Shown: positions 20,079-28,397 of the stretch, piece after piece
Layout: the number at the start of each line of letters is the position of its first letter
How positions within the stretch are numbered: the first letter of the stretch is position 1
DNA from: Barthelona sp. PCE
Lineage: Eukaryota > Metamonada: BaSk clade
Assembly (NCBI GenBank): GCA_040285745.1
Contig: JAUFOR010000002.1
Span: 1,116,001-1,180,000, forward strand
Direction: 5' to 3'
Length of the DNA: 64,000 nt
Notes under the pieces: generated by a model
Told to the model about the DNA's origin: nothing
The model's database searches: none
What the model saw: the letters and a program-made list of their open reading frames with translations, nothing else
Translations under genes and position numbers: made by a program

Positions 20079-20747
20079 ATGCCTTTTTGGTATTTATTTG
20101 TCATAACAGCACTATTTTTGTGTGTTTCAAGGGCTGAGGATCTTGTTACTTGTGCAAGCGCTATCAAAATGCGTCATGAAACAACAAAGCACTTCTTACA
20201 TTCACACCAAGTGACATACGGCTCGGGCAGTGGGCAGCAAAGTGTTACTTGTTTCCCTGAACCGAACGATCACAATTCATACTGGATTGTGATGGCTCCT
20301 CATGGAAAACCTCAATGTGAGCGTGGCGAACCCATTATGTGTGGGTCTGTGATACGCCTTATGCATTTACAAACTAAAAAAATGCTTCACAGTCACGAAT
20401 ACCGTTCCCCACTTAGTCAACAACAGGAAGTATCCTGTTTTGGAGACAACGGAGAAGGAGACAGTGGCGACAACTGGCAGCTCATCTGCAAGAAAGGTAC
20501 GGAATGGTCCCAGAACAAGAGGTTCCGCCTTCGCCATGTCAACACAAAGAACTATCTCCATTCACATCAACACACATATTCTCATCCTATCTCAGGCCAA
20601 CTGGAGGTGACTGCTTTCAAGTTGGTTGATAAAAATGATAGAAACAATGACTGGACAGTGTCTCACGGTTCATTCTTCACTCTTGCCAGTGATTGGGATG
20701 AAGATTATGATGACGAGGACTACGATGATGAAACAAATGATCTGTAA
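20079..20747 (+). CDS. SDF2: SDF2-like secreted MIR-domain protein
   Basis: A 222-residue secretory-pathway protein. A clear signal peptide (MPFWYLFVITALFLCVSRAE) is followed by three MIR repeats with the 'LHSH' signature: 'HFLHSHQVTYGSGSGQQSV', 'MLHSHEYRSPLSQQQEV' and 'NYLHSHQHTYSHPISGQLEV'. Order and length match SDF2/SDF2L1, ER-lumen factors working with ER DnaJ and BiP in protein quality control and O-mannosylation. The C-terminus is a run of D, E and Y ending 'DDETNDL' instead of a KDEL/HDEL signal, so ER retention by that route is not evident. Its stop lies 3 bp from the stop of the convergent MAT1-like gene. Confidence 0.9.
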   Translation: MPFWYLFVITALFLCVSRAEDLVTCASAIKMRHETTKHFLHSHQVTYGSGSGQQSVTCFPEPNDHNSYWIVMAPHGKPQCERGEPIMCGSVIRLMHLQTKKMLHSHEYRSPLSQQQEVSCFGDNGEGDSGDNWQLICKKGTEWSQNKRFRLRHVNTKNYLHSHQHTYSHPISGQLEVTAFKLVDKNDRNNDWTVSHGSFFTLASDWDEDYDDEDYDDETNDL

Positions 20748-20750
20748 ATA

Positions 20751-21377
20751 CTAGTCGGCTTCAGAATTTTTGATACCAGTTCTCTTCCACATCTTCTTGT
20801 AAAGTGAAAGGAATCTCCAATTCGCTGCTTTACGGGCACCACTTGCTTCCTTGTACGCCCTGTCGTCTGGCGCGGTGAACTTAATCATCTCTGGCTGTTG
20901 CTGACGTGCAGGTTGCATTGCCATCATTGGTGCAGCTACAGGAACTACACTTGATTCACCTAGACCAATAGTCTGTGACCTTGCAGCTTTGAACTTCTGC
21001 ACCATACGGTTCGACCAATCCCTGAAAGTTTGCATTGCTGGATCGTTAATGTTCAGAAATGGGGCTTCCGTCTTAAACTGCAATGCCTGTTCCTGATAGT
21101 CATGGTACTCGGCAGATGTCTGGAAATGCTTGCGAGTAAGGCTTAGGGATTGCTGAAAACTGCTCTGTTTGGTAAATGAATCTTCACGTTCAGAACGTTC
21201 TTTCATACTAAGGAGTTCTCCTTTCGAGCAATTGGGACACTTTCGAAGGATGCGGTGACATCTCGAACAAACAGGGATCCCACATTCTTCGTTTGTGCAG
21301 AAATACACGTTACTCCCATTATAATTGAATAATGATACTGTTTCAACGCAACTTTCGTGCGGCCTGCGGAGAGACAT
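20751..21377 (-). CDS. MAT1/Tfb3-like RING protein (CDK-activating kinase assembly factor)
   Basis: A 208-residue protein with an N-terminal cysteine cluster: Cys10, then 'YFCTNEECGIPVCSRC' and 'RKCPNCSKG'. The spacing is like the second half of the MAT1 RING. Next comes 'TSAEYHDYQEQALQFKTEAP', resembling the MAT1 segment just after the RING (EYNDFLEEVEEIVFNL). MAT1/Tfb3 bridges cyclin H-CDK7 to TFIIH. The protein is about two thirds of the usual 300 residues, and the C-terminal cyclin-binding part is short and unlike the family. I start at the ATG at 21377; the RING may be incomplete at its N-terminus. Moderate confidence. Confidence 0.55.
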   Translation of the reverse strand: MSLRRPHESCVETVSLFNYNGSNVYFCTNEECGIPVCSRCHRILRKCPNCSKGELLSMKERSEREDSFTKQSSFQQSLSLTRKHFQTSAEYHDYQEQALQFKTEAPFLNINDPAMQTFRDWSNRMVQKFKAARSQTIGLGESSVVPVAAPMMAMQPARQQQPEMIKFTAPDDRAYKEASGARKAANWRFLSLYKKMWKRTGIKNSEAD

Positions 21378-21546
21378 GCGTTGTACTGCTTAAAACAGGT
21401 TTTATCGTTAGAGAAGGTAAGAATAGAAAAACGAAACGATCAATGCCTTTTCTTCTTGTCAATACTTGGGATACATCGGATACAATACAAAGGTTCTATT
21501 TACAAAGGAGAGGAAAAACTTAGATTGCACCAAAATGCTGTGTGTA

Positions 21547-22104
21547 CTAAATTGCATATTTTTCTACTATACACTGATTAATGAATTGATCGACGTGTGG
21601 CATCAGTTCTTGGCGGAGAAAAGTATCCGAATGAAGTGATCCTGTCAACAAAATAAAGTTGTGAAAAAATTGTCGTATCATTGAAAATTTCCTATCTGAT
21701 ATCAAATCTAATACATCCATGGTCGGAAATTCATTGCATATAACCAATAAAAATACATTCTCACCCAAAAGCGTTTTGTTTTCCAGAAGGAAGTCAAAAA
21801 TTTCTTCGATATCCGTTGGCTTTCGACCAACTACAATCTGAATCTGAGAATGTAGAAACTCAGCCATAAAGTGTGGTATGTATCCTGTATCGTAAACAAC
21901 AATATTATGTTTTCTTCTGACGATACTAAACGTATTTAAGCCAAAAGTTGGTGTTAATGGGGCAATCGTCTTTTTACCCGTCATGCATTGATCTAAAAGA
22001 TTGAAAACAATGGTTTTGCCCACATTTGAAGTTCCCAAAATCTGTATATAAACATGTGGTCGCTCTGCGAGTCTTTTAATCGATATCTCAAGTAGACTGA
22101 TCAT
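21547..22104 (-). CDS. degenerate Arf-like small GTPase
   Basis: A 185-residue Ras-fold protein. The P-loop GTSNVGKT (near residues 24-31) is intact. 'LTPTFGLN' matches the switch I region of Arl proteins (P-T-x-G-x-N). Switch II, normally W-D-x-G-G-Q, reads 'VYDTGYIPH', so the catalytic glutamine is missing. The guanine-specifying N-K-x-D is replaced by 'CNEF'. No N-terminal myristoylation glycine follows the methionine. I place it in the Arl group but not in a named member. It may bind nucleotide without normal specificity or hydrolysis. It is divergent from RPB5, with only 67 bp between the start codons. Confidence 0.65.
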   Translation of the reverse strand: MISLLEISIKRLAERPHVYIQILGTSNVGKTIVFNLLDQCMTGKKTIAPLTPTFGLNTFSIVRRKHNIVVYDTGYIPHFMAEFLHSQIQIVVGRKPTDIEEIFDFLLENKTLLGENVFLLVICNEFPTMDVLDLISDRKFSMIRQFFHNFILLTGSLHSDTFLRQELMPHVDQFINQCIVEKYAI

Positions 22105-22171
22105 TTATCGAACTTCACATGATTGAAAAGGGTTGAAAAGTTGTGTTGTTTTGAGTATTACCCCTATCACA

Positions 22172-22850
22172 ATGAGCGACGATTACGGAACTTTGTATCG
22201 TGTCTACAAGACTGTCTTGGAGATGCTTGAGGCAAGAGGATATGTCGTTGATGAACAGAAGATGGAAGTATCACTGGATGATTTCATGAGGTATGCATTT
22301 ATATTGTAGCAAACTTTGCACATAACTAACCTTCAGCCTTGCCAGTTCTGAGAATGCCCTACGAAGTGATCTGTCTGAATTCACATTCAAAGCAGACAAT
22401 CAAGACGATAACGTCGTTGTTCTCTTCACAACCGAAACCGTCACATCAAAATACCTCGACGGTGCTATGAAGCTGGTGGATAACAACAATTCTCGCCGAT
22501 GCATCATTGTAACAAAGAATGAGCGTACAATTACCTCCAAGGTCAGGGATAAGATCAGAGAGCTACAGGGTGCCAGACCCGAGCGCAACTTCGTAATTGA
22601 GGTGTTCAAGGAGAGCCAATTGGTCATCAACATCACTAAACATTCCCTTGTCCCCACACACATTCCCTTAACAGAAGAGCAGACCCAGGAGGTCCTCGAC
22701 AAGTATAAGGTTGAGAAGTTCCAGCTGCCCAGAATCAAGAAAGATGATCCTGTGGCGCGATTCTTGGGTTTAGCCAAGATGCAAGTTGTTCGTATTGAAA
22801 GGCCATCTGAAACAGCAGGTCGTTACGTTTCATACAGAGTTGTATGGTAG
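22172..22850 (+). CDS. RPB5: RNA polymerase subunit RPB5 (RPABC1), two exons
   Basis: The RPB5 subunit is shared by RNA polymerases I, II and III. Exon 1 is 22172-22290 and exon 2 is 22337-22850. Joined, they give 210 residues, the usual length. Recognisable parts: 'VLEMLEARGYVV' at the N-terminus, 'LVINITKHSLVPTHI' and the C-terminal assembly module 'PRIKKDDPVARFLGLAKMQV' plus 'RPSETAGRYVSYRVV'. Splicing joins ...DDFM and SLASSEN in frame. The ATG is immediately preceded by CTATCACA. The stop lies 17 bp from the stop of the convergent WDR90 gene. Confidence 0.95.
22291..22336 (+). other. spliceosomal intron in RPB5, 46 nt
   Basis: The intron begins GTATGC and ends ACTAACCTTCAG. Removing it restores a full-length RPB5 frame, and inside it there is an in-frame stop (TAG at 22307). 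ACTAAC ends only six bases before the splice junction, so branch site and 3' splice site are nearly fused, as in Giardia and Trichomonas introns (established for those groups). Confidence 0.92.
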
Positions 22851-22867
22851 ATAATTACATAGAGTTT

Positions 22868-25800
22868 TTATTGAAGAGGAATGCTGAAAAGTAAAATCTC
22901 CCCGTTTGGAGCCTTGATTAAACAAACTTGATGCTCATTATGCTGAACAATAACGTCGTTATACCAGATCTGATCGTTCAGTTCACAATTTCCAATCTGC
23001 CAGTTGCTGAAGTTTGCAATCTCTCCCGTAAGATAGTTATATAAATATAAGTCAAAATTGCGATTGAGAACTCCAAAGTAAAGCACACCATTCAATTTTG
23101 TGAACAAAAGTGAACGGAAAAAGCCATGGAACTCCTTGAACTGTTCAAAATGCAATTGACGAACCAAATTTAATGATTTATGTGCCGCACTGAACTTGAA
23201 AGTGAATACTTTTTCGAACACTGGATTAAACACAACTATTTCTGACTTATAAGGAGAAAAGAATACTTCAGAATTCTTTATCACGTTGACGTCATCAAGA
23301 ACAGGATGCTCAATACTTAGAATATCCGCCAGAATATCTGAGCGAAGACAAAACTCCGACATATGGTCGAAAGAAACAATGTGCGACTTGACTCCACCGA
23401 CAGTTGCTGTCTTCTGCTCCTTTATCTCGAGCTTCCAAAACGATAGTGAACTGGCGATTCGAGAATAAGTTACAAAAACTATAAGGTCTATGTGTTCGGT
23501 TGTGCTTAGATAGTACCGTTCGATAATATCCACTGGGAGACCTTCAACAACCGTTGTCTGCGCTATAACAATACCGCTGTCGGTGTCAATCAAAAACATC
23601 CTTCCGTTCTTAAACGTGACACACATAAGGTATGGGAGTAGAAACTTGACGTTGGTGATGCATGATTTCTCCTTGAGAGAGATCTTATGCGATAATTTGA
23701 GTTCATTCAACAAATTCCATTCGTGAATACGCACTGTCTTGCTCTCAGTTGAGATGGCAAGTTGTAGCTTGTCGTTTCGCAGTGTACTGGCAACACAGAT
23801 ACCCTTCAAAGGCTTCTTCCAGTTGAAGCAGTTGATCAACTGCACGCCATTTCTGAAAATAAACATACATGACCGATAGCAAACAACGACTAGGAAAGAA
23901 TGCTCCGAAAACGGGTGAATGCTTGTATGAATGGGCTTGCCGAAGCGGTTAACCGATGGTAAGACACCAAAAGCGTTCAGTTGAAGCTCGTCCTCGTCAG
24001 AAGTCATGAGATCCTCAGGAAGAGTGAAGCATAATGCTGACCCTGCTGTGAAGTCAAACAGTAGCGCGTCGTGAACATCACAGTAAGCAAGGGTGGTTAT
24101 AATATCCTTGGTTGATACTTTCTGTGTCAGTGCTGACTTGATTGGAACTCTGAACAAACACACGTTGTTTCTGAACGAGAACAGCTCTGCGCCAGATGTC
24201 ACGAAGAGAGCATCCTTCGCCTCGATGTACAAGGCCTGCGAAAGCTCAACGTCTTCATCGATTGTTGCATACAAGTCAACGTGGGTTCGATCAACGACGT
24301 TGTATACAACACCGCGCTTTGAAATGACATTTAACACACCTTTAACTGTGAACGTGTTAACGAGGGTGTCGTCGGCGTCGAGCAGTGACGATCCGTCGAA
24401 AACAACCTGCACATCAACCAGAGCGTCCATGACATTGTAGGTGTAAGAGTACACTGCCATATCGGACACTAAATGGGTACCGATGATACGGTGGATGTTT
24501 GTGCCGGCTGTGAACTGGTATATTGAGCAGAACTCACTTTGCTCAACGTTGAATATCTTAACAGCTTGAGTCATGAGGTACACAATGTACTGTCCATCAA
24601 ACGGCTGGATGTCAATAATCTCCTCTTCGTCACCGACCTGGACGTCAATCGTAGTGGTGAGCGAGTAGTCGCCAACTGTATACACGTACATCCTGTCCTT
24701 GCACACAACATACAGCAGAAGCTCGTCGGGTGACAGGAAGGCTGTAAGGATGTTCTTGCTAACGAACACAGAGCGCTGCAGCGCCAACGATCGATCGAAG
24801 AAAAGAACAGAATCCTGAGTCACCCACAAGACAAAGCTATTGGTCACAAGCAACGAACGGCCCTTACTAGCGAGCAGACACTGGCTGTAATCATAACACG
24901 ACAGGAGGTGAGCCCATTCCGTATTGGTCACGGGAGGGACAGATATCTTCTGCTTAACTCCTTCTGCACCACCATCAATAATCCCTGATGAAAAGCGCGA
25001 TGAACCTGATGATATCTCACTAATATCGTCCGAATCGTAGTCGACACTGTCGATGCTCTCACTTGTATCTTCAACACCCTTACCCATCTTTTGAAGATGC
25101 TCCTTGAATATTGTCTGTAAACGATTAGTCTCTGGCGTGACTTCCTCCTCTGCAGTCTCTTCGGCCTTGGAGTGACGGAATACATCCAACAAGTTCTGAA
25201 CGTTGGGCGTCTCGTCCTCCTCCTCTTCAAGAGTAGAAGGCTGCATGCGTGGTGTCGCCAATAGCATATCTGTGTTCATGCTGTCTGCTTCGTTAGTGAG
25301 GCGCATCTGCACCAGTGTCTTTCCCATCGAAACATACACGCGCTTGCTGTCGCGGGAGCATGATATACCTGTAACTGCAGACGAACTTATCGAATATGTG
25401 CATACGATATCAAGAGAAATGCGGTCGACCAAGACCAGCGTGCCTTCGCTGGAACCTACAATGATGTAGCGCATATTTGGGGTAACCGCTACAACAAAGC
25501 TGCACAGATCATCACTAAATATTGCTCTTTGTTTGATGACTGTGTTGAAATCTGAAGCGACCCTCGCAAGATGACCGTTGTCCAAGCAGACGATGAACTC
25601 ATGGTCGCACTCAATCAGTGACAGAATTGTGCCGCTTGACACTTTGAAAGACGTACGAGGCTCGAGGCTGAGCAAATCAAGCACGATGACCTCACCCATG
25701 CTCACTGTGAATCCACTCAGGAATATGGTTCCATCAACGTGGGCGATTGATGCACGGCTACTGAGGTTTCTGTTCAGGCTCAATGATGCACGGCTCTCCC

Positions 25801-28111
25801 ACTCCAGGTCACTGTCCAAGAGACTTATGAAGCCTGCGGTTGTTACGGCCACCAACACAAAGCGGCGCTCGCTGACAGGAACCAGCTTCACAGAACAAAT
25901 GGGCTGAGGAGGCATATCACCGAAAGAAAGAACAAAATGATTTAAAATGCTTCGCCTACGAACATCAATGATACTAATCGTGCCGGATTCAAAGCCCAAC
26001 ACTATAATGTTACCACAAGTGTCCATACAACGAGATGAATCAACAACGGTGCTATCCAGTGGCACAAGACCCATGGTCGTTACACACTCATGACTATCTC
26101 CGTCATATATCGTAACCTGCGTCCCTGTGTTGATGATACAATTATCCAACGATGATCCAATGTGCAAGATGTCGTTCTCCGATGCGTTAATGACGTTTGA
26201 GACTGTGGACTCATTCACTGTCTTTGTCAGCAACATCACACTACCTACATCGTCACATATAACCAACTGCCCGGTGGGGATAAACGAACAATCTCTGGGA
26301 ACATGCTTAAGTTCGGTTTCTAACAGTACGCTCTTGAAGTCTGCGCTCCATAGTCGCACAAAGCAGTCATCTCCATAAGATAAAATGTGTCCATCAATTA
26401 ACGAGACACCTCGCACTGCGCCGTCGTTATGGACGCGCACCATGCACTGCAGCGATTTGGTGACCGGTGAGAGCAGCAGGATATGGCCGTTGGTGAGTCC
26501 AACATACAGCATATTTTCAGCAACTAGATTATCTAACGAACAAGGTCCACTTGCCACTGAACAGAACTTGGTCTTTAATCGGCGCCCGAGCGTGCTTTCC
26601 ACGATATTGTGGTGTTTGAATAGGCCGTGTTGGGTAGGACGGAAGACGGCAACGGAATAATCAAAAACTGCTATAACCATTGGCAGGTAAGAATTCGAAG
26701 ACATAAAGCACACATCACGTACACGATCCGTTGAGCTGCCCTTATGCGTTATCTTAATTGGACTCAACAAAGTGGTGCAGTACATGCCCAGCGACATCTT
26801 GTTTGATGCAAGCGATGATGTCAGCGATTGAACCTGCGTCACAGAAGACTCGTATGCAGAAGTTAAATCGACCAGCTCAAATAGGCTAGATCCCGTTTTG
26901 GAATAACCAACGAGAAGCATGAATGTGCCCATATCAGTTTCATGAATTTTTGCTGTTTTCAAAGCGGAGATTGAGCTGTTCAAAACAAATGATGGTGAAA
27001 AGTGGCTGTTCTTTGGCAATTGTAACCCCTCACCAAGCATCTCGTTGTTGTAATGACGCTCGAGTGCGTTAGGGTCAAAAAGCCATACTCGACAATCACA
27101 TTTAGCTGTGAAGGTAAATACAATCTTAAAAGGCACTAATTTACCACGAACAGGGATCTTAAGGATCTTCTCCGGACACAAAACGGTTGTGATTGTGTCT
27201 GAATTCGAAAACACACAAATCTGTTTGTTGGTTGAGATGTTCAACATAATAAGATGATGATTACATCCAAACAACACAATATTCTTTGAGAAATGGACTA
27301 CCTTAGATGTACAGTTATAGAAATAATCAAAATCAATCAAATTGACCTGACTATTTGTTTTTTTCTCAAGCGCCTTTTGCTGCTTCCGAAGTAACCCCAA
27401 CAAAGAATCTGGCTTCACCGCTGCTTTACGTTTCTGGAGCTTTGAGAATCTCTTGGATAGTTCATGACTGGAGATTCGTGCGTCTCCTTTCCCTTTGAAC
27501 CGTTCCAATATTCCCTCTTTAGATTTCTTACCAATCCATTTAATAGGCTCTGTGATATTGGAGTCGGGTTTGAACAGCCAGAAGAGGCGTGGGCTGTTCA
27601 AGGGTGTGTAATAATTGTTCGAAGTGAACAAACCATGCAAATAACAACATGCATTAACTTGAATCTTCTTAATACCAGAGTATGTAAGATTCAAGTGCTT
27701 CTTCAGTGTTGTCTTCAAGTCCATGATCACAAACTGCCAATTTGTATGCTCTGATTCAATGGGAATAAAGCGAAATTGTAATGATAAAGGATCGATTTTT
27801 TGTCTGGAATACATATTCGAAAAACTAACTCTTATAAGCGCCCCATTGTCCGCTAAAACCTGCAAATGTACAACAAATGTTCTATTAGGAATGGGGAGAA
27901 TAGTTGCATAGAAAAATCGTCCTGTGAGCAACATCGACTCATCGTCCCTTGGTACCTTGACGTACGTGTTGGATGGAAGGTTAGAGAACAATTTGTGAAC
28001 CATCCTCTTAGTTTGAGGTTCCTGAACGCGAGTTACTGATCCTTCCTTGTCCATAATTGGCCCGAATCGGCGCAATACATCTACAAACGGGGATTGTAAT
28101 GGGTCGTCCAT
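22868..28111 (-). CDS. WDR90: WDR90/POC16 centriolar protein, 1747 aa
   Basis: A centriole/basal-body scaffold of the WDR90 (POC16) family, which binds microtubules in the inner scaffold of centrioles. The N-terminal 190 residues form a CFA20/DUF667-type domain: 'SPFVDVLRRFGPI', 'LTGRFFYATILPIPNRTFVV' and 'NGALIRVSFSNMY'. A basic linker follows, then many WD40 repeats making several propellers, split by an acidic, serine-rich segment (about 24960-25230; 'SDDISEISSGSSRFSSG'). I choose the ATG at 28111 (MDDPLQSPF) because family members start about seven residues before this PF. An ATG at 28180 would add a hydrophobic 23-residue extension; it sits just after a TCATTTACCG motif. Confidence 0.88.
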   Translation of the reverse strand: MDDPLQSPFVDVLRRFGPIMDKEGSVTRVQEPQTKRMVHKLFSNLPSNTYVKVPRDDESMLLTGRFFYATILPIPNRTFVVHLQVLADNGALIRVSFSNMYSRQKIDPLSLQFRFIPIESEHTNWQFVIMDLKTTLKKHLNLTYSGIKKIQVNACCYLHGLFTSNNYYTPLNSPRLFWLFKPDSNITEPIKWIGKKSKEGILERFKGKGDARISSHELSKRFSKLQKRKAAVKPDSLLGLLRKQQKALEKKTNSQVNLIDFDYFYNCTSKVVHFSKNIVLFGCNHHLIMLNISTNKQICVFSNSDTITTVLCPEKILKIPVRGKLVPFKIVFTFTAKCDCRVWLFDPNALERHYNNEMLGEGLQLPKNSHFSPSFVLNSSISALKTAKIHETDMGTFMLLVGYSKTGSSLFELVDLTSAYESSVTQVQSLTSSLASNKMSLGMYCTTLLSPIKITHKGSSTDRVRDVCFMSSNSYLPMVIAVFDYSVAVFRPTQHGLFKHHNIVESTLGRRLKTKFCSVASGPCSLDNLVAENMLYVGLTNGHILLLSPVTKSLQCMVRVHNDGAVRGVSLIDGHILSYGDDCFVRLWSADFKSVLLETELKHVPRDCSFIPTGQLVICDDVGSVMLLTKTVNESTVSNVINASENDILHIGSSLDNCIINTGTQVTIYDGDSHECVTTMGLVPLDSTVVDSSRCMDTCGNIIVLGFESGTISIIDVRRRSILNHFVLSFGDMPPQPICSVKLVPVSERRFVLVAVTTAGFISLLDSDLEWESRASLSLNRNLSSRASIAHVDGTIFLSGFTVSMGEVIVLDLLSLEPRTSFKVSSGTILSLIECDHEFIVCLDNGHLARVASDFNTVIKQRAIFSDDLCSFVVAVTPNMRYIIVGSSEGTLVLVDRISLDIVCTYSISSSAVTGISCSRDSKRVYVSMGKTLVQMRLTNEADSMNTDMLLATPRMQPSTLEEEEDETPNVQNLLDVFRHSKAEETAEEEVTPETNRLQTIFKEHLQKMGKGVEDTSESIDSVDYDSDDISEISSGSSRFSSGIIDGGAEGVKQKISVPPVTNTEWAHLLSCYDYSQCLLASKGRSLLVTNSFVLWVTQDSVLFFDRSLALQRSVFVSKNILTAFLSPDELLLYVVCKDRMYVYTVGDYSLTTTIDVQVGDEEEIIDIQPFDGQYIVYLMTQAVKIFNVEQSEFCSIYQFTAGTNIHRIIGTHLVSDMAVYSYTYNVMDALVDVQVVFDGSSLLDADDTLVNTFTVKGVLNVISKRGVVYNVVDRTHVDLYATIDEDVELSQALYIEAKDALFVTSGAELFSFRNNVCLFRVPIKSALTQKVSTKDIITTLAYCDVHDALLFDFTAGSALCFTLPEDLMTSDEDELQLNAFGVLPSVNRFGKPIHTSIHPFSEHSFLVVVCYRSCMFIFRNGVQLINCFNWKKPLKGICVASTLRNDKLQLAISTESKTVRIHEWNLLNELKLSHKISLKEKSCITNVKFLLPYLMCVTFKNGRMFLIDTDSGIVIAQTTVVEGLPVDIIERYYLSTTEHIDLIVFVTYSRIASSLSFWKLEIKEQKTATVGGVKSHIVSFDHMSEFCLRSDILADILSIEHPVLDDVNVIKNSEVFFSPYKSEIVVFNPVFEKVFTFKFSAAHKSLNLVRQLHFEQFKEFHGFFRSLLFTKLNGVLYFGVLNRNFDLYLYNYLTGEIANFSNWQIGNCELNDQIWYNDVIVQHNEHQVCLIKAPNGEILLFSIPLQ

Positions 28112-28397
28112 GTTCCCCGGTACGATTAACGATTGCGAAAAGAGAGAAAAGAGGAAAACGTTTCTCACAACAGTCTTCATCGGTAAATGATCAACTGTTG
28201 GCACTTTACACAACCTAAGACAGCTGCGGTACTACAAAAAACCAAACCGCAAGGTAAAAAGTCCACAAAAACACCATTTTCTTCTATATACACTATTAGT
28301 GTCTGTACAATTAATACAGTGGACATTTGTTTGAAGTCACATTGATTTGATATGGTTAATTATCAAATGTGTATTCTGATAACTTGTAATACAATTC

